Notes: generated by a model not told the origin, from the sequence alone. Shown: positions 11,602 to 21,859, counted from the stretch's first letter. The stretch is 64,000 nt of DNA from Tomitella fengzijianii (GCF_007559025.1 NZ_CP041765.1:1794679-1858678), one strand, 5' to 3'. Numbers and translations are program-made.

Positions 11602-12627
11602 ATGGAACCCGCGGAGGAGGCCGAGACGGCGCAGGCGGATTCCGTGCCTGCGGTGACGGCCCCGGCGCGAGCCGACGCGCTGAGCGTCCAGATCCGCGGG
11701 TACCTGGACCACCTCACCGTGGAGCGCGGAGCGGCGCACAACACGCTCACCTCCTACACGCGCGATCTGAACAGATACGGCGCCTACCTGCGATCAGTGG
11801 ACGTGCACGACCTCGCGGACGTGACGGAGGCGACGGTGGCGGGGTTCCTCGCGGACATGCGGCGCGGCGCCCCCGCGGACGGCATTCCGCCGTTGGCGGC
11901 GAGTTCGGCCGCACGCGCGCTCGTCGCTGCGCGCGGGTTGCACAAGTTCGCGGCGGCCGAACGGCTCATCCCCGCGGACGTGGCGCGGGAGGTGCACCCG
12001 CCCCGCGCGGGCAGACGGCTGCCGAAGGCGCTGACGGTGGACGAGGTGCTCCGCCTTCTCGAGGCGGCGGGCGGCACGGGCGACGCGGCCGAAGGCGGCA
12101 GCGGGGGGCAATCCGCAGTGCCGCGCGGTCTGCGCGACCGGGCACTGCTGGAAACGCTCTACTCGACGGGGGCGCGGATCTCCGAGGCGATCGCGCTCGA
12201 CGTCGACGACATCGACGCGGAGACGCGTTCGGTGATCCTCGCGGGCAAGGGCGGAAAGGAGCGCATCGTCCCCGTGGGCCGGCCGGCGCTCGCCGCCATC
12301 GACGCCTACCTGGTGCGCGGCCGCCCCGCCCTGGCGAAGCGTGGGGGAGCGGCGATGTTCCTCAACGCGCGGGGCGGGCGGCTGTCGCGGCAGAGCGCAT
12401 GGCAGGTTCTGCAGGACGCCGCGTCACGGGCGGGGATCGCAGCGGGGGTGTCCCCGCACACGCTGCGGCATTCGTTCGCGACGCACCTGCTCGACGGCGG
12501 GGCGGACGTGCGGGTGGTGCAGGAGCTGCTGGGGCACGCGTCGGTATCGACCACGCAGGTCTACACCATGGTGACGGTCACCGCGCTGCGGGAGGTCTGG
12601 GCCGGTGCGCACCCGCGGGCGCGTTGA
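11602..12627 (+). CDS. xerD: Tyrosine recombinase XerD
   Basis: This 341-aa site-specific recombinase has an N-terminal SAM-like core-binding domain ([20 protein letters not shown]) and a C-terminal catalytic domain with Arg in [10 protein letters not shown], Lys in GKGGKER, HTLRH, and the nucleophile Tyr in STTQVYTMV. With XerC it resolves chromosome dimers at dif. A Gly/Ala-rich insert (~residues 155-172) before the catalytic domain makes it longer than the usual ~300 aa. The position next to parA/scpAB suggests a chromosome-maintenance group, not a mobile element. Confidence 0.93.
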   Translation: MEPAEEAETAQADSVPAVTAPARADALSVQIRGYLDHLTVERGAAHNTLTSYTRDLNRYGAYLRSVDVHDLADVTEATVAGFLADMRRGAPADGIPPLAASSAARALVAARGLHKFAAAERLIPADVAREVHPPRAGRRLPKALTVDEVLRLLEAAGGTGDAAEGGSGGQSAVPRGLRDRALLETLYSTGARISEAIALDVDDIDAETRSVILAGKGGKERIVPVGRPALAAIDAYLVRGRPALAKRGGAAMFLNARGGRLSRQSAWQVLQDAASRAGIAAGVSPHTLRHSFATHLLDGGADVRVVQELLGHASVSTTQVYTMVTVTALREVWAGAHPRAR

Positions 12628-12725
12628 TGCGGGCGGCGGGAGGCGGCAGTGCCCGGCGGCCGGGGGAAGGTGCCGTGCGCCACGGGCCGTCGTGCGGATA
12701 GGCTCCGCATGGCGGCTGCGGACAA

Positions 12726-12738
12726 TAGACTGGCCGCG
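12726..12738 (+). promoter_or_regulatory. Candidate -10 element for the parA-scpAB-rluB-cmk-der operon
   Basis: TAGACT at 12726-12731 fits TANNNT and lies ~47 nt before the parA GTG, leaving a short leader that contains the ggaggggag ribosome-binding site. No convincing -35 was seen. Confidence 0.4.
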
Positions 12739-12777
12739 ACGGAACGGGCCCGCGTCGAGCGGAGGGGAGTACCGATT

Positions 12778-13728
12778 GTGACTGCAGCGCAACCGCCGGC
12801 ATCCGATCGCGGAATCGCGGAGGCCGGGGACGGCGGGTTGTTCGGGTCACCGGAACGCAAGAAGGAAGCCGCGGCGGCCTCGGATGCTGTGGAGCTCGGA
12901 CCCACCGGGCGCCCCGTGCGCGAGATCCCCGAGCCGGGGCCGGCGCCGCGCGGCGGCACCGCGCGGGTGATCGCGATGTGCAATCAAAAGGGCGGCGTGG
13001 GGAAAACGACCTCCACGATCAACCTCGGTGCCGCGATCGCGGAGTGCGGGCGCCGGGTGCTCATGGTGGACCTCGACCCGCAGGGGGCGCTTTCGGCGGG
13101 CCTCGGCGTGGCGCACCACGACCTGGAACGCACCGTCTACAACCTCCTCGTCGAGCGCGGCGTGGATATCGACGACGTCGTCATGCGCACCCGCGTCGAG
13201 GGGCTGGACCTGCTGCCCAGCAACATCGACCTGTCGGCCGCCGAGATCCAGCTGGTGAGCGAGGTCGGCCGAGAACAGGCGCTGGCCCGCGTGCTGCACC
13301 CGGTGCTGGACCGCTACGACTACGTGCTGATCGACTGCCAGCCGTCGCTGGGGCTGCTGACGGTGAACGCGCTGGCGTGTTCGGACAGCGTCCTCATCCC
13401 CATGGAGTGCGAGTTCTTCAGCCTGCGTGGGCTCGCCCTGCTCAACGACACCATCGACAAGGTCCGCGACCGGCTCAACCCGCGCCTGACGCTCGAGGGG
13501 ATCCTGGTCACGATGTTCGACGCGCGCACCTTGCACTCGCGGGAGGTCATGTCCAGAGTGGTCGAGGTCTTCGGCGACGCCGTATTCGATTCGGTGATCT
13601 CGCGGACGGTGCGGTTCCCGGAGACCTCCGTGGCCGGTGAGCCGATCACCACCTGGGCCCCGAAATCCACGGGGGCGCAGTCGTACAGGACGCTGGCGCG
13701 CGAAGTCATCCACCGCACGGGCCGGTGA
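12778..13728 (+). CDS. ParA-family chromosome-partitioning ATPase
   Basis: This 316-aa ATPase has the deviant Walker A KGGVGKTTSTINLG near residue 68, a Walker A' region MVDLDPQGALSAGLG and Walker B VLIDCQPSLGLLTVNAL. It matches Rv1708, the ParA-like protein coupled to ScpAB, rather than the oriC-proximal ParA. GTG 12778 is supported by ggaggggag ~9 nt upstream. The first ~65 residues are low-complexity. It overlaps scpA by GTGA. Confidence 0.9.
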   Translation: MTAAQPPASDRGIAEAGDGGLFGSPERKKEAAAASDAVELGPTGRPVREIPEPGPAPRGGTARVIAMCNQKGGVGKTTSTINLGAAIAECGRRVLMVDLDPQGALSAGLGVAHHDLERTVYNLLVERGVDIDDVVMRTRVEGLDLLPSNIDLSAAEIQLVSEVGREQALARVLHPVLDRYDYVLIDCQPSLGLLTVNALACSDSVLIPMECEFFSLRGLALLNDTIDKVRDRLNPRLTLEGILVTMFDARTLHSREVMSRVVEVFGDAVFDSVISRTVRFPETSVAGEPITTWAPKSTGAQSYRTLAREVIHRTGR

Positions 13729-14603
13729 CCGCAGGGGGCGCGGAACCGGTCGTGCAGGCGGCGGCCGACGTATCCGCGCAGACTGCGAGCGATCAGGCCG
13801 ACACCGAGGAGCCCCGCTCCGCGGACGCGGGCTTCACCGTGCGGCTGCAGAACTTCGAGGGCCCGTTCGACCTGCTGCTCCAGCTGATCGGCCAGCACCG
13901 GATGGACGTGACCGAAGTGGCGTTGCACGTGGTCACCGATGACTTCATCGCCTACACCAAGCAATTGGGCGCGCAGATGGGACTCGACCAGACGACGGAG
14001 TTCCTGGTCATCGCGTCGACGCTGCTGGACCTGAAGGCGGCGCGGCTGCTGCCCTCGGGAGAGGTGGAGGACGAGGCGGACCTGGAGCTGCTCGAGATCC
14101 GCGACCTGCTCTTCGCGCGGATCCTGCAGTATCGCGCGTACAAGCAGGTGGCGGAGCTCTTCCGGGAGCTCGAGGCGGCGGCGCTGCAGCGGTATCCGGC
14201 GGCGGTGCCTCTGGAGGAGAGGTTCACGGACCTGCTGCCGGAGGTGCGGATCGGCGCGGGTCCGGAACGGCTCGCGGAGATCGCCGCCTACGCCATGCGT
14301 CCCAAAGAGGTCCCGTCGGTGGGGCTGGACCACCTGCACGCGCCGCGCGTGTCGGTGCAGGAGCATGCGCAGCGCATCGTCGAACTGCTGCGGCGGCGCG
14401 GTGCGGACGCGCCTGCGACGTTCACCGAGCTGGTGGACGAGTGCGGCACCCGGCTGGAGATCGTCGCCCGTTTCCTGGGGCTGCTGGAGCTCTACCGCCA
14501 GCGCACGGTCACCTTCGACCAGCCCGAGCCGCTCGGCGATCTGCTGGTGGAATGGACCGGCGAGGGCGACGCCGAGGACATCGACGACGAGGAGTACGCA
14601 TGA
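13725..14603 (+). CDS. scpA: Segregation and condensation protein A (kleisin)
   Basis: This 292-aa kleisin subunit of the SMC-ScpAB condensin has the characteristic N-terminal segment FTVRLQNFEGPFDLLLQLI (residues ~35-53) that binds the SMC neck. A central ScpB-binding part and a C-terminal winged-helix region follow. The GTG start overlaps the parA stop, and the ATGA overlap with scpB fits translational coupling of partner subunits. Confidence 0.95.
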   Translation: MTAGGAEPVVQAAADVSAQTASDQADTEEPRSADAGFTVRLQNFEGPFDLLLQLIGQHRMDVTEVALHVVTDDFIAYTKQLGAQMGLDQTTEFLVIASTLLDLKAARLLPSGEVEDEADLELLEIRDLLFARILQYRAYKQVAELFRELEAAALQRYPAAVPLEERFTDLLPEVRIGAGPERLAEIAAYAMRPKEVPSVGLDHLHAPRVSVQEHAQRIVELLRRRGADAPATFTELVDECGTRLEIVARFLGLLELYRQRTVTFDQPEPLGDLLVEWTGEGDAEDIDDEEYA

Positions 14604-15301
14604 CGACGGCCGGTGATGCAGGCGGTACCGACGGGGCAGGCGGGGCCGACGCGGACGCCGCGCCGCTGACCGACGAGCGGGTGGACGCCATCATCGAATC
14701 CCTGCTGCTGGTGGCGGACTCGCCGGTCCCGGCCGAGGTGTTCGCGGACGTGCTCGACGTCCCGCAGGCTCGCGCGGAGGAGCGGCTGGCGTCGATCTCC
14801 CGGCGGTACGACGACACGGGCGGCGGAATGGACCTGCGCTTCACGGGCGACGGGTGGCGGCTGTTCACGCGCACCGAGAACGCGCCGTATGTCGAACGGC
14901 TGTTGCTGGACGGGACGCGCGCCACATTGACCAGGGCCGCGCTCGAGACGCTGGCGGTGATCGCCTACCGTCAACCGGTGACCCGTACCCGCGTGGCGGC
15001 GGTGCGCGGGGTCAACGCGGACGGCGTGATGCGTACCCTTGTGGCGCGGGGTCTGATCACCGAGGCCGGACCGGACCCCGAGACGCGCGGGACGCTGTAC
15101 ACCACCACGGGACTGTTCCTGGAACGGCTCGGGCTGGACTCCCTGGAGGATCTTCCTCCGCTGGCGCCGCTGCTGCCGGACGAGGACGTCATCGAGTACA
15201 TCGGCGACAACCTCGACGACGACCCGCGGGTCATGAGAATGCACGCGCGCTCCTCCTCGACGGAGGAGAACACAACCGAAATAGATGTGGACGAACACTG
15301 A
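14600..15301 (+). CDS. scpB: Segregation and condensation protein B
   Basis: This 233-aa protein has two winged-helix domains: IIESLLLVADSPVPAEVFAD near residue 30 and AALETLAVIAYRQPVTRTRV near 112, the latter a hallmark of ScpB. It dimerises and binds ScpA in the SMC complex. It starts inside the scpA stop (ATGA) and ends with TGATG shared with rluB. Confidence 0.95.
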   Translation: MTTAGDAGGTDGAGGADADAAPLTDERVDAIIESLLLVADSPVPAEVFADVLDVPQARAEERLASISRRYDDTGGGMDLRFTGDGWRLFTRTENAPYVERLLLDGTRATLTRAALETLAVIAYRQPVTRTRVAAVRGVNADGVMRTLVARGLITEAGPDPETRGTLYTTTGLFLERLGLDSLEDLPPLAPLLPDEDVIEYIGDNLDDDPRVMRMHARSSSTEENTTEIDVDEH

Positions 15302-16509
15302 TGAGACCCGCTCGCCGAGATGGCACACCGGATCGAGACCGAGACCCCCGCGCCGGACGCGGCGGGGGCAGCAACCGCGCAGGGGCCGGCAGGCCGCACG
15401 GTCGCACACCCGCGCGTGATGCGCAGCCCGGCAAACCCGCCCGCGGTGGACACGGCGGCACACGCGGAGAGGGAGGGCGCCCCGGCCGGGCCGACGACTC
15501 CCCGCAGCAGGGCGGCCGGCCGTCCCGGAAGCCGTCCCGCACCGGCAAGCCCGCGGCGACGGGCAAAGGCGCCCCCGCCAGGGGCGGATCGGCGCGCGGC
15601 GGATCGGCCAGGGGCGGGTCGGCCAGGGGTGCCGCACCGAAGGCGGCGGCACAGAGCAAGCCGAAGCCCACGCGGGCCAAGCGCGAACCCACGATGCTCA
15701 GCTTCGCCCGCCCGGCCCGCAACCAGTCCGACGGGCCCGCGGCGACCTCGTTCGAGGGGAGTTCCGGCGGTGGCGGCGAGGGCGTGCGCCTGCAGAAGGT
15801 GCTGGCGCAGGCGGGTGTCGCATCACGGAGGGCCGCGGAGATCCTCATCGACAGGGGACGCGTGGAGGTCGACGGTCAGATCGTCACACGCCAGGGGATG
15901 CGCATCGACCCCACCGAGTCCGTCGTCCGCGTCGACGGTGTCCGCATCGTGATCGACCAGGACATGGTGTATCTGGCGCTGAACAAGCCGCGCGGGTGGC
16001 AGTCGACGATGTCCGACGACCTGGGCCGGCCGTGCATCGGCGACATCGTCGCCGAGCGGGTCATGGCGGGCCAGCGGATCTTCCACGTCGGCAGGCTCGA
16101 CGCCGAGACCGAGGGGCTGATCCTGCTCACCAACGACGGCGAGCTTGCACACCGGCTCATGCACCCGTCGTACGAGATCCTCAAGACCTACCTGGCGACC
16201 CTCGACGGCCGCATCCCCCGCAATCTGGGCCGGATCCTGGCGGACGGCGTGGAACTCGAGGACGGGCCGGTGCACGTCGACAAGTTCTCCGTGGTCGACC
16301 TGGGGGAGACCCGCACCATGGTGCGGGTGGTGCTGCACGAGGGGCGCAAACACATCGTGCGCCGGTTGTTCGAGGAGGTCGGGCACCCGGTGCTGGAGCT
16401 GGTACGCACCGACGTCGGGCCCGTGTCGCTCGGCGACCAACGTCCCGGCACGCTCCGGGTGCTGCGCGGCGCCGAGGTGGCCGAGCTCTACGCCAAGGTG
16501 GGAATGTGA
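15301..16509 (+). CDS. rluB: 23S rRNA pseudouridine synthase RluB-type with long RG-rich N-terminus
   Basis: The ~245-aa C-terminal part is a normal RluB/RsuA-type enzyme. It has an S4 domain ([20 protein letters not shown]) and a catalytic Asp in [19 protein letters not shown]. It would modify 23S rRNA near position 2605 (E. coli numbering, by homology). The ATG at 15301 overlaps the scpB stop as TGATG. The first ~150 residues are disordered and rich in Arg, Gly, Pro and Ala, with a GGSAR repeat copied three times near residues 97-112. This makes the protein (402 aa) much longer than the ~250-aa mycobacterial enzyme. Confidence 0.92.
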   Translation: MRPARRDGTPDRDRDPRAGRGGGSNRAGAGRPHGRTPARDAQPGKPARGGHGGTRGEGGRPGRADDSPQQGGRPSRKPSRTGKPAATGKGAPARGGSARGGSARGGSARGAAPKAAAQSKPKPTRAKREPTMLSFARPARNQSDGPAATSFEGSSGGGGEGVRLQKVLAQAGVASRRAAEILIDRGRVEVDGQIVTRQGMRIDPTESVVRVDGVRIVIDQDMVYLALNKPRGWQSTMSDDLGRPCIGDIVAERVMAGQRIFHVGRLDAETEGLILLTNDGELAHRLMHPSYEILKTYLATLDGRIPRNLGRILADGVELEDGPVHVDKFSVVDLGETRTMVRVVLHEGRKHIVRRLFEEVGHPVLELVRTDVGPVSLGDQRPGTLRVLRGAEVAELYAKVGM

Positions 16510-17213
16510 GCGCGTCGGCGCCGTCGGGTACGTCGCGGTTCACGATGGCGATCGACGGGCCGTCGGGCACCGGCAAGTCCAGTGTGTCCCGCCAGGTGGC
16601 GCACCGCATCGGCGCCGGGTACCTCGACACCGGGGCGATGTACCGGGTGGCGACGCTGCACGTGCTGCGCGGGGCGGTGGACATCGCCGACCCGGTGGCG
16701 GTCGCCGCCGCCGTGCGTGGGCTCCCGGTGTCGGTCGGCTCCGACGCCCTCGTCGAGGAGATCCTCCTGAGTGGCGAGGACGTCTCGGCGGAGATCCGCG
16801 GCGATGCCGTGACGGCGGCGGTCTCCGCCGTGTCGGCGGTGCCGGATGTGCGCACGGCCCTGGTGGAGGTCCAGCGCATCCTGGGTTCCGCGCGGGAACG
16901 GATGGTGGTCGAGGGGCGGGACATCGGCACCGTCGTGTTGCCCGGCGCCGACGTGAAGGTGTTCCTCACCGCGACGGCCGAGGCCCGCGCGCAGCGGCGC
17001 AACAGCCAGAACATGGCAGCCGGCGGCGCCGACGACTACGACGCGGTCCTGGAATCTGTCCGCCGGCGCGACCACCTGGACTCCACGCGCGCCGTCTCGC
17101 CGCTGCGGCCGGCCGAGGACGCGCGCGTGGTGGACACCAGCGACATGGGATTCGACGAAGTCGTGCAGCTCCTCACCGGGCTTGCGCGCGAGAGCATGGG
17201 AGCAGCCCTATGA
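16506..17213 (+). CDS. cmk: Cytidylate kinase
   Basis: This 235-aa kinase phosphorylates CMP/dCMP. It has a P-loop [17 protein letters not shown] near residue 14, [10 protein letters not shown], and the CMP-binding region [20 protein letters not shown]. The GTG start lies inside the rluB stop (GTGA), and it overlaps der by ATGA. The rluB-cmk-der order is widespread in actinobacteria. Confidence 0.95.
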   Translation: MSASAPSGTSRFTMAIDGPSGTGKSSVSRQVAHRIGAGYLDTGAMYRVATLHVLRGAVDIADPVAVAAAVRGLPVSVGSDALVEEILLSGEDVSAEIRGDAVTAAVSAVSAVPDVRTALVEVQRILGSARERMVVEGRDIGTVVLPGADVKVFLTATAEARAQRRNSQNMAAGGADDYDAVLESVRRRDHLDSTRAVSPLRPAEDARVVDTSDMGFDEVVQLLTGLARESMGAAL

Positions 17214-18721
17214 GCGACGACGTGGGTCGCGGTGGCGGCGAGAGCGGCACAATCGGCGGCGGCGACATCTACGGGCAGGGCATCGACCGGCCCGGTTCCG
17301 TGGGCGTCGGGGTCGGCATGGACGGCATCTGGAGCGACGAGTCCGACTGGACGGCGCTCGACGCGGAGCTCGCCGAGGAAGTGTCGGAGGACGCCGTCCC
17401 GCAGCCGGTGCTGGCGATCGTGGGCCGGCCGAACGTGGGCAAGTCCACCTTGGTCAACCGGCTCATCGGCCGGCGTGAGGCCGTCGTGGAGGACGTGCCG
17501 GGCGTGACGCGAGACAGGGTCGCCTACAGCGCCGAGTGGTCCGGCCGCAGGTTCATGGTGCAGGACACCGGCGGGTGGGAGCCCGACGCGGTGGGCCTGC
17601 AGAAGTCCGTGGCGCGGCAGGCCGAGACGGCCATGGCCGAGGCGGACGCGATCCTGCTCGTGGTGGATGCGACCGTGGGCGCGACGGCCACCGACGAGGC
17701 GTTCGCCCGTATCCTGCGGCGCTCCAAGACGCCGGTGCTGTTGGTCGCGAACAAGGTGGACTCGAGCCGCGTCGAGGCGGACGCGGCGGCCCTGTGGTCG
17801 CTGGGCCTGGGGGAGCCGCACACGGTCAGCGCCATCCACGGCCGTCGAACGGGGGATCTGCTCGACCTGATCCTCGAAACGCTGCCGGAGACTCCGCGCG
17901 ACACGGCGGCGCCGGTCGGCGGCCCGCGTCGCGTGGCACTCGTCGGCAAGCCGAACGTCGGCAAATCGAGCCTGCTCAACAAGCTCTCCGGCGGCGAGAT
18001 CTCGGTGGTGCACGACGTCGCCGGCACCACGGTGGACCCGGTGGACACGCTGGTGGAACTGGGCGGCAGCGTCTGGCGGTTCGTCGACACGGCGGGCCTG
18101 CGGCGAAAGGTGCGGCAGGCCAGCGGCACCGAGTTCTACGCCTCGCTGCGCACCCGGTCCGCCATCGACGCGGCCGAACTCGCGATCCTGCTCATCGACG
18201 GCTCGCAGCCGATCACCGAGCAGGACCTGCGCGTGCTGTCGATGGTCGCGGACGCCGGCCGCGCCCTCGTCGTCGTCTACAACAAGTGGGACCTCGTGGA
18301 TGAGGACCGCCGGTACGAGCTCGACCGCGAGATCGACCGCGAGATGCACCGGGTGCCGTGGGCGCAGCGGGTCAACATCTCCGCGCTCACCGGGCGGGCC
18401 GTGCAGAAGCTGGTGCCCGCCATGGAGACCGCGCTGGCGTCGTGGGATACGCGCGTGCCGACGGGCAGGCTCAACAACTGGCTCAAGGAGGTCGTCGCCG
18501 CCACGCCGCCGCCGATGCGCGGGGGCAGGCTGCCCCGGATCATGTTCGCCACCCAGGCGGGCACGCGGCCGCCGACGTTCGTGCTGTTCACCACGGGCTT
18601 CCTCGAGGCCGGATACCGGCGGTTCCTGGAGCGGCGGCTGCGCGAGGAGTTCGGCTTCGCGGGCAGCCCCGTGCGGATCTCCGTGCGCGTGCGGGAGAAG
18701 CGGGACCGGCGCAAGAAGTAG
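17210..18721 (+). CDS. der: Ribosome-assembly GTPase Der (EngA)
   Basis: This 503-aa protein carries two tandem Era-type GTPase domains, each with a P-loop: [14 protein letters not shown] near residue 73 and [14 protein letters not shown] near 247. Each also has DTGGW/DTAGL G3 and NKVD/NKWD G4 motifs. A C-terminal KH-like domain ends in basic residues. Der acts in 50S subunit maturation. The first ~60 residues are a Gly-rich acidic extension absent from most homologues. It is the last gene of the operon and is followed by a hairpin. Confidence 0.96.
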   Translation: MSDDVGRGGGESGTIGGGDIYGQGIDRPGSVGVGVGMDGIWSDESDWTALDAELAEEVSEDAVPQPVLAIVGRPNVGKSTLVNRLIGRREAVVEDVPGVTRDRVAYSAEWSGRRFMVQDTGGWEPDAVGLQKSVARQAETAMAEADAILLVVDATVGATATDEAFARILRRSKTPVLLVANKVDSSRVEADAAALWSLGLGEPHTVSAIHGRRTGDLLDLILETLPETPRDTAAPVGGPRRVALVGKPNVGKSSLLNKLSGGEISVVHDVAGTTVDPVDTLVELGGSVWRFVDTAGLRRKVRQASGTEFYASLRTRSAIDAAELAILLIDGSQPITEQDLRVLSMVADAGRALVVVYNKWDLVDEDRRYELDREIDREMHRVPWAQRVNISALTGRAVQKLVPAMETALASWDTRVPTGRLNNWLKEVVAATPPPMRGGRLPRIMFATQAGTRPPTFVLFTTGFLEAGYRRFLERRLREEFGFAGSPVRISVRVREKRDRRKK

Positions 18722-18742
18722 CGGCAGCACGGATCGGGAACA

Positions 18743-18797
18743 CCGCAGGTCGGGGGCCGATTAGCAGGTTGGGCCCCGCCTGCGGTACTGTTCTTCC
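18743..18797 (+). terminator. Terminator-like hairpin after der
   Basis: ccgcagg plus cgggg (18743-18755, with one bulged t) pairs with ccccg plus cctgcgg (18774-18785). A U-rich tail, tactgttcttcc, follows. It lies 22 nt after the der stop and before the tRNA gene. Confidence 0.5.
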
Positions 18798-18832
18798 TGG
18801 TGCTGCGGGAGTGCTTGTTCCCCGCGGCGTCA

Positions 18833-18906
<74 letters not shown>

Positions 18907-18915
18907 CGTAGAAGA

Positions 18916-18960
18916 GTGCCGGGACATCGCAGATGCGGTGTCCCGGCACCTTTCTGCTTT
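18916..18960 (+). terminator. Terminator after tRNA-Pro
   Basis: An 11-bp perfect stem, gtgccgggaca (18916-18926) with tgtcccggcac (18939-18949), is followed by ctttctgctttc. It lies 9 nt after the tRNA. Confidence 0.85.
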
Positions 18961-19012
18961 CAGACCCGGGCACGGGTAGATCCCGCCATTCCGAGTACTG
19001 GGTATGCGGATC

Positions 19013-19041
19013 CGCGCACGTGTTCCCCGGGGATCCTGTGC
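19013..19041. repeat. 29-bp direct repeat, copy A, left of the ABC-F gene
   Basis: The core tccccggggatcctgtgc with the preceding cgcgcacgtgt matches 20996-21024 at 27 of 29 positions in the same orientation. The pair brackets the ABC-F gene and its leader. The core ccccggggatcc is partly palindromic. Confidence 0.8.
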
Positions 19042-19083
19042 CGAGGGTTCTCGGAACGGCGGGCCACCGGCTAGGGCGCCCGC

Positions 19084-20742
19084 TCAGCCCATCGGCACCG
19101 GTGAGTTGCCTGCGACCGTCGCGGCGAGCCGGATCCTCGGCCACTCTGCGACGTCTCGCAGCAGCTGTCGATCGTGGGTGGCCAGGACGACCGCCGCCTC
19201 AGTGCCCCCGAGCGCCTCGGTGAGCTCGTCGACGAGAGTCATGGACAGGTGGTTGGTCGGCTCGTCCAGCAGGAGAATGTGCGGGCGCGCCGCGAGCACG
19301 AGAGCCAGATCGAGGCGGCGCTGCTGGCCTGTCGACAGTTCGCCTACCCGTTTGCCCGCCTCGCCCGGGCGTAGAAGGCCGAGCCGGTCGAGCCCCACTG
19401 CCTCCGACTGTGGCAGCGTGCCCGCCGAGACGAGACCGGCGACCTGGGCGGCGTAGACCTCGCTCGCCGGACGGTCCAAGGGAAGCGAGGTCTCCTGGTG
19501 CAGGATGCCCGTGCGGGTGCCGTGCGGCGCCCACGCCTTCCCGGTGTCGGGAGGCAGTGCGCCGCCGGCCACTGCCAGCAGCGTCGACTTCCCTGCCCCG
19601 TTCGGCCCCGTGACGAGGAGCCGGCCGCGGTGCGTCAGCTCGAACGAGACCGGCTCGGGCAGGCGTCCGGCGACGCTGACGTCGCCGACGTGCAGAAGAA
19701 CTGCTCCGGTGCGCGTGGGGAGATCGGGGAACCGGAGGCCCAGTGGTGGTTCCGGCACGGTGACGGCGTGCGCTTCGAGCGCCTGCTGCCGCCGGTGCAC
19801 GTTCTGGACAAGCCCGCCCGCACGGGTGGCCCGCCCGTGCTTGTCGGTGCCCTTCTCCGGCCGCCACCTTGAGACGAGCCGATTACGGGCGGCGCTGAGA
19901 TCGTCGCGCAGACGGGCGTGCTCCGCCTGCTGTCGGCCGTATTCCTGTTCCCAGCGTTCACGTTCGGCCGAGCGCCCCTCGCGGTAGCCGGCGTAGCCAC
20001 CTCCGTACATGCGTGGGATACCGTCCGATGTCGGGTCGAGGTCCACGACGACGTCCGCGACATCGTGGAGCAGGGCCCTGTCATGGCTGACGACCACGAC
20101 GCCCCCGGGACGCAGCCGGATCCTTTCCGTGAGGAAGTCGAGCCCGCTGCGGTCGAGGTGATTCGTGGGCTCGTCGAGCAGGAGGAAGTCCGCGTCTGCG
20201 CCGAGGAGGCACGCTAGGCGGACCCGGTAGCGTTGCCCGACGGACAGGTCAGCCAACAGGGTGGCCGGGTCGAACACCGCGCCGAGCGCCCCAAGGGCGA
20301 ACCGGACACGACGTTCGGCGTCCCACGCGTCGAGGGACTCTGCCGACTCCAGTGCCGCGGCGAAGAGCGTCTCGGCGCCGACTGCACCGGTGGCGAGAGC
20401 ATGGGTGGCGGTGTCGAGTGCAGCGAGCGCGGCCACGGGTCGGGAGATCGCCTCCGCGACCGCGTCGCCCACCGTTCGGCCGTCCGCCGCTGACGTCTCC
20501 TGCTCAGCGAGCCCGACGGTGCCGACGCGGCGGACCGTTCCGGCATCGGGCGGCAGCGTGCCCGCCATCACGTGCAGCAGGGTTGTTTTTCCGCGGCCGT
20601 TCTCGCCCGCGATCGCCAACCGCGAGGACGCGCCGACGACGAGGTCGACGTGCTGGAGAACGGTCTGGGCACCACGTGTGACGGAGACGTCGGTGGCGGT
20701 GATCTGCGCACGGCGGCGCGCGGGATGGGTATGGGTGTGCAT
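19084..20742 (-). CDS. ABC-F family ATPase (ribosome-protection type)
   Basis: This 552-aa protein has two ABC ATPase domains and no membrane segments, so it is an ABC-F factor, not a transporter. Domain 1 has Walker [12 protein letters not shown] near residue 41 and signature [11 protein letters not shown]. Domain 2 has [11 protein letters not shown] near 363 and [11 protein letters not shown], and both have [11 protein letters not shown] basic linker lies between them (~215-310), the part that reaches into the ribosome. ABC-F proteins free ribosomes from MLS/pleuromutilin-type antibiotics or act in translation control; the class here is not certain. The ATG at 20742 has AAGGA 5 nt upstream. 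A structured leader precedes it. Its reverse orientation between forward blocks and the flanking repeats suggest insertion. Confidence 0.85.
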   Translation of the reverse strand: MHTHTHPARRRAQITATDVSVTRGAQTVLQHVDLVVGASSRLAIAGENGRGKTTLLHVMAGTLPPDAGTVRRVGTVGLAEQETSAADGRTVGDAVAEAISRPVAALAALDTATHALATGAVGAETLFAAALESAESLDAWDAERRVRFALGALGAVFDPATLLADLSVGQRYRVRLACLLGADADFLLLDEPTNHLDRSGLDFLTERIRLRPGGVVVVSHDRALLHDVADVVVDLDPTSDGIPRMYGGGYAGYREGRSAERERWEQEYGRQQAEHARLRDDLSAARNRLVSRWRPEKGTDKHGRATRAGGLVQNVHRRQQALEAHAVTVPEPPLGLRFPDLPTRTGAVLLHVGDVSVAGRLPEPVSFELTHRGRLLVTGPNGAGKSTLLAVAGGALPPDTGKAWAPHGTRTGILHQETSLPLDRPASEVYAAQVAGLVSAGTLPQSEAVGLDRLGLLRPGEAGKRVGELSTGQQRRLDLALVLAARPHILLLDEPTNHLSMTLVDELTEALGGTEAAVVLATHDRQLLRDVAEWPRIRLAATVAGNSPVPMG

Positions 20743-20921
20743 TCGATTCCTTGAAGACGACGCACCACGGCAGGCCGGTGGCGGCCGGGTGCGTGGGGTG
20801 ACAGCAGCCCTGGATGGGGCGAAATTCGTGGCAGTCCGAAGGCTCGGAGATCTCTCGGCTACAAAGTGATCCCGGTGAGCGCGGAGGGCCGACGCAGCTG
20901 TCACAGGAAGTACAAATGCAT
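20743..20921 (-). promoter_or_regulatory. Structured 5' leader of the ABC-F gene (candidate attenuator)
   Basis: On the reverse strand a short ORF, MHLYFL plus stop (20921 to 20901), is followed by two long-range pairings. GTGACAGC at 20904-20897, which includes the stop codon, can pair with GCTGTCAC at 20805-20798. ACGCACC at 20794-20788 can pair with GGTGCGT at 20766-20760, closing just above the ribosome-binding site. This is the general layout of translation-dependent control of ribosome-protection genes. There is no clear SD before the short ORF and no U-run, so the mechanism is unproven. Confidence 0.4.
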
Positions 20922-20995
20922 ACCGGCGACGATACACGGCGTAGACGAACGGAACGGACGTCGACCATGCCGTTTCGAGCGTCTGGTGCGCCGTC

Positions 20996-21024
20996 CGCGC
21001 GCGTGTCCCCCGGGGATCCTGTGC
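20996..21024. repeat. 29-bp direct repeat, copy B, right of the ABC-F gene
   Basis: This is the partner of 19013-19041 (27/29 identical, same orientation), about 1983 bp away. Together they enclose exactly the ABC-F gene, its leader and its likely promoter. Confidence 0.8.
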
Positions 21025-21070
21025 ACAAGGCGCTCGGACGGTGGGAGGACGGGCCGGCCGGAAGCGGGGT

Positions 21071-21082
21071 TACGCTCGGATT
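21071..21082 (+). promoter_or_regulatory. Leaderless-type -10 element for the NUDIX gene
   Basis: TACGCT at 21071-21076 is followed by six bases and the ATG at 21083, with no Shine-Dalgarno, fitting a leaderless transcript. Confidence 0.5.
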
Positions 21083-21859
21083 ATGGACACGCGCGACACC
21101 GGCCCGAGCGACACGGACCTGAGCGACCTGGACCTGAGCGACCTGGACCTGAGCGTCGCGGCCCCGGACGGCACGGGCGGTCACGAGTTCGTCCACGTGG
21201 TGCGGCCCGGGCATGCGCCAGGCGAGGCAGGTGCGGCCGCCCGATTCGGCCCCGGCTCCGTCACAGAGGACGACGTCCGGTGCGCGGTAGCCGCATTCAC
21301 GCGTCAAGAAGGGGGCGGTGCCGGCGGGCACGCTGTCGGATCCGCCGTCGCGCTGGCGGTCTCGACGCGTGGCGGTGTGCCCGGGATCTGGTTGACGCGC
21401 CGCTCGCTCACGCTGCGCAAGCATCCCGGGCAGTTCGCGCTGCCCGGCGGCCGGATGGACCCGGGCGAGGACGGGCCGACGGCCGCGCGGCGCGAGCTCG
21501 CCGAGGAGCTCGGCGTGGAGTTGGCGGACGACGCGGTGCTGGGGATGCTCGACGACTACACCACCCGGTCCGGCTTCACCATGACCCCGGTGGTGCTGTG
21601 GGCGGGGGAGGACCGTGTCACCTGCCCCAGCCCGGACGAGGTGGCAGATGTGTTCTTCGTCCCCTTCGATGAGTTGGACATCGAACCGTTGTTCGATCGG
21701 ATTCCGGAGTCTGATCGTCCGGTGATAAAGTTGCCGTGGCGTGGTGGGCATCTCCATGCACCCACCGCGGCCGTGATCTACCAGTTCCGCGAGGTCGTAC
21801 TGCACGGTGAGCACACCCGTGTGGCGAATTTCGAGCAGCCGGTGTTCGCCTGGCGCTGA
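21083..21859 (+). CDS. NUDIX hydrolase, CoA-pyrophosphatase (NudL) type
   Basis: This 258-aa protein has [20 protein letters not shown] followed by the Nudix core [11 protein letters not shown]. The LRxHxGQ...PGGxxxPGD pattern is typical of coenzyme A diphosphatases (NudL/YeaB). The first ~35 residues carry a duplicated Asp-Leu-Ser repeat ([12 protein letters not shown]), a small in-frame tandem duplication. A leaderless promoter sets the start. The following gene, gdhA, is separated by 151 nt. Confidence 0.87.
   Translation: MDTRDTGPSDTDLSDLDLSDLDLSVAAPDGTGGHEFVHVVRPGHAPGEAGAAARFGPGSVTEDDVRCAVAAFTRQEGGGAGGHAVGSAVALAVSTRGGVPGIWLTRRSLTLRKHPGQFALPGGRMDPGEDGPTAARRELAEELGVELADDAVLGMLDDYTTRSGFTMTPVVLWAGEDRVTCPSPDEVADVFFVPFDELDIEPLFDRIPESDRPVIKLPWRGGHLHAPTAAVIYQFREVVLHGEHTRVANFEQPVFAWR

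Noticed and set aside
11602-12627. Tyrosine recombinase as evidence for a mobile element
   Set aside because: Its sequence and place beside parA/scpAB match chromosomal XerD; no attachment sites or cargo genes are nearby.
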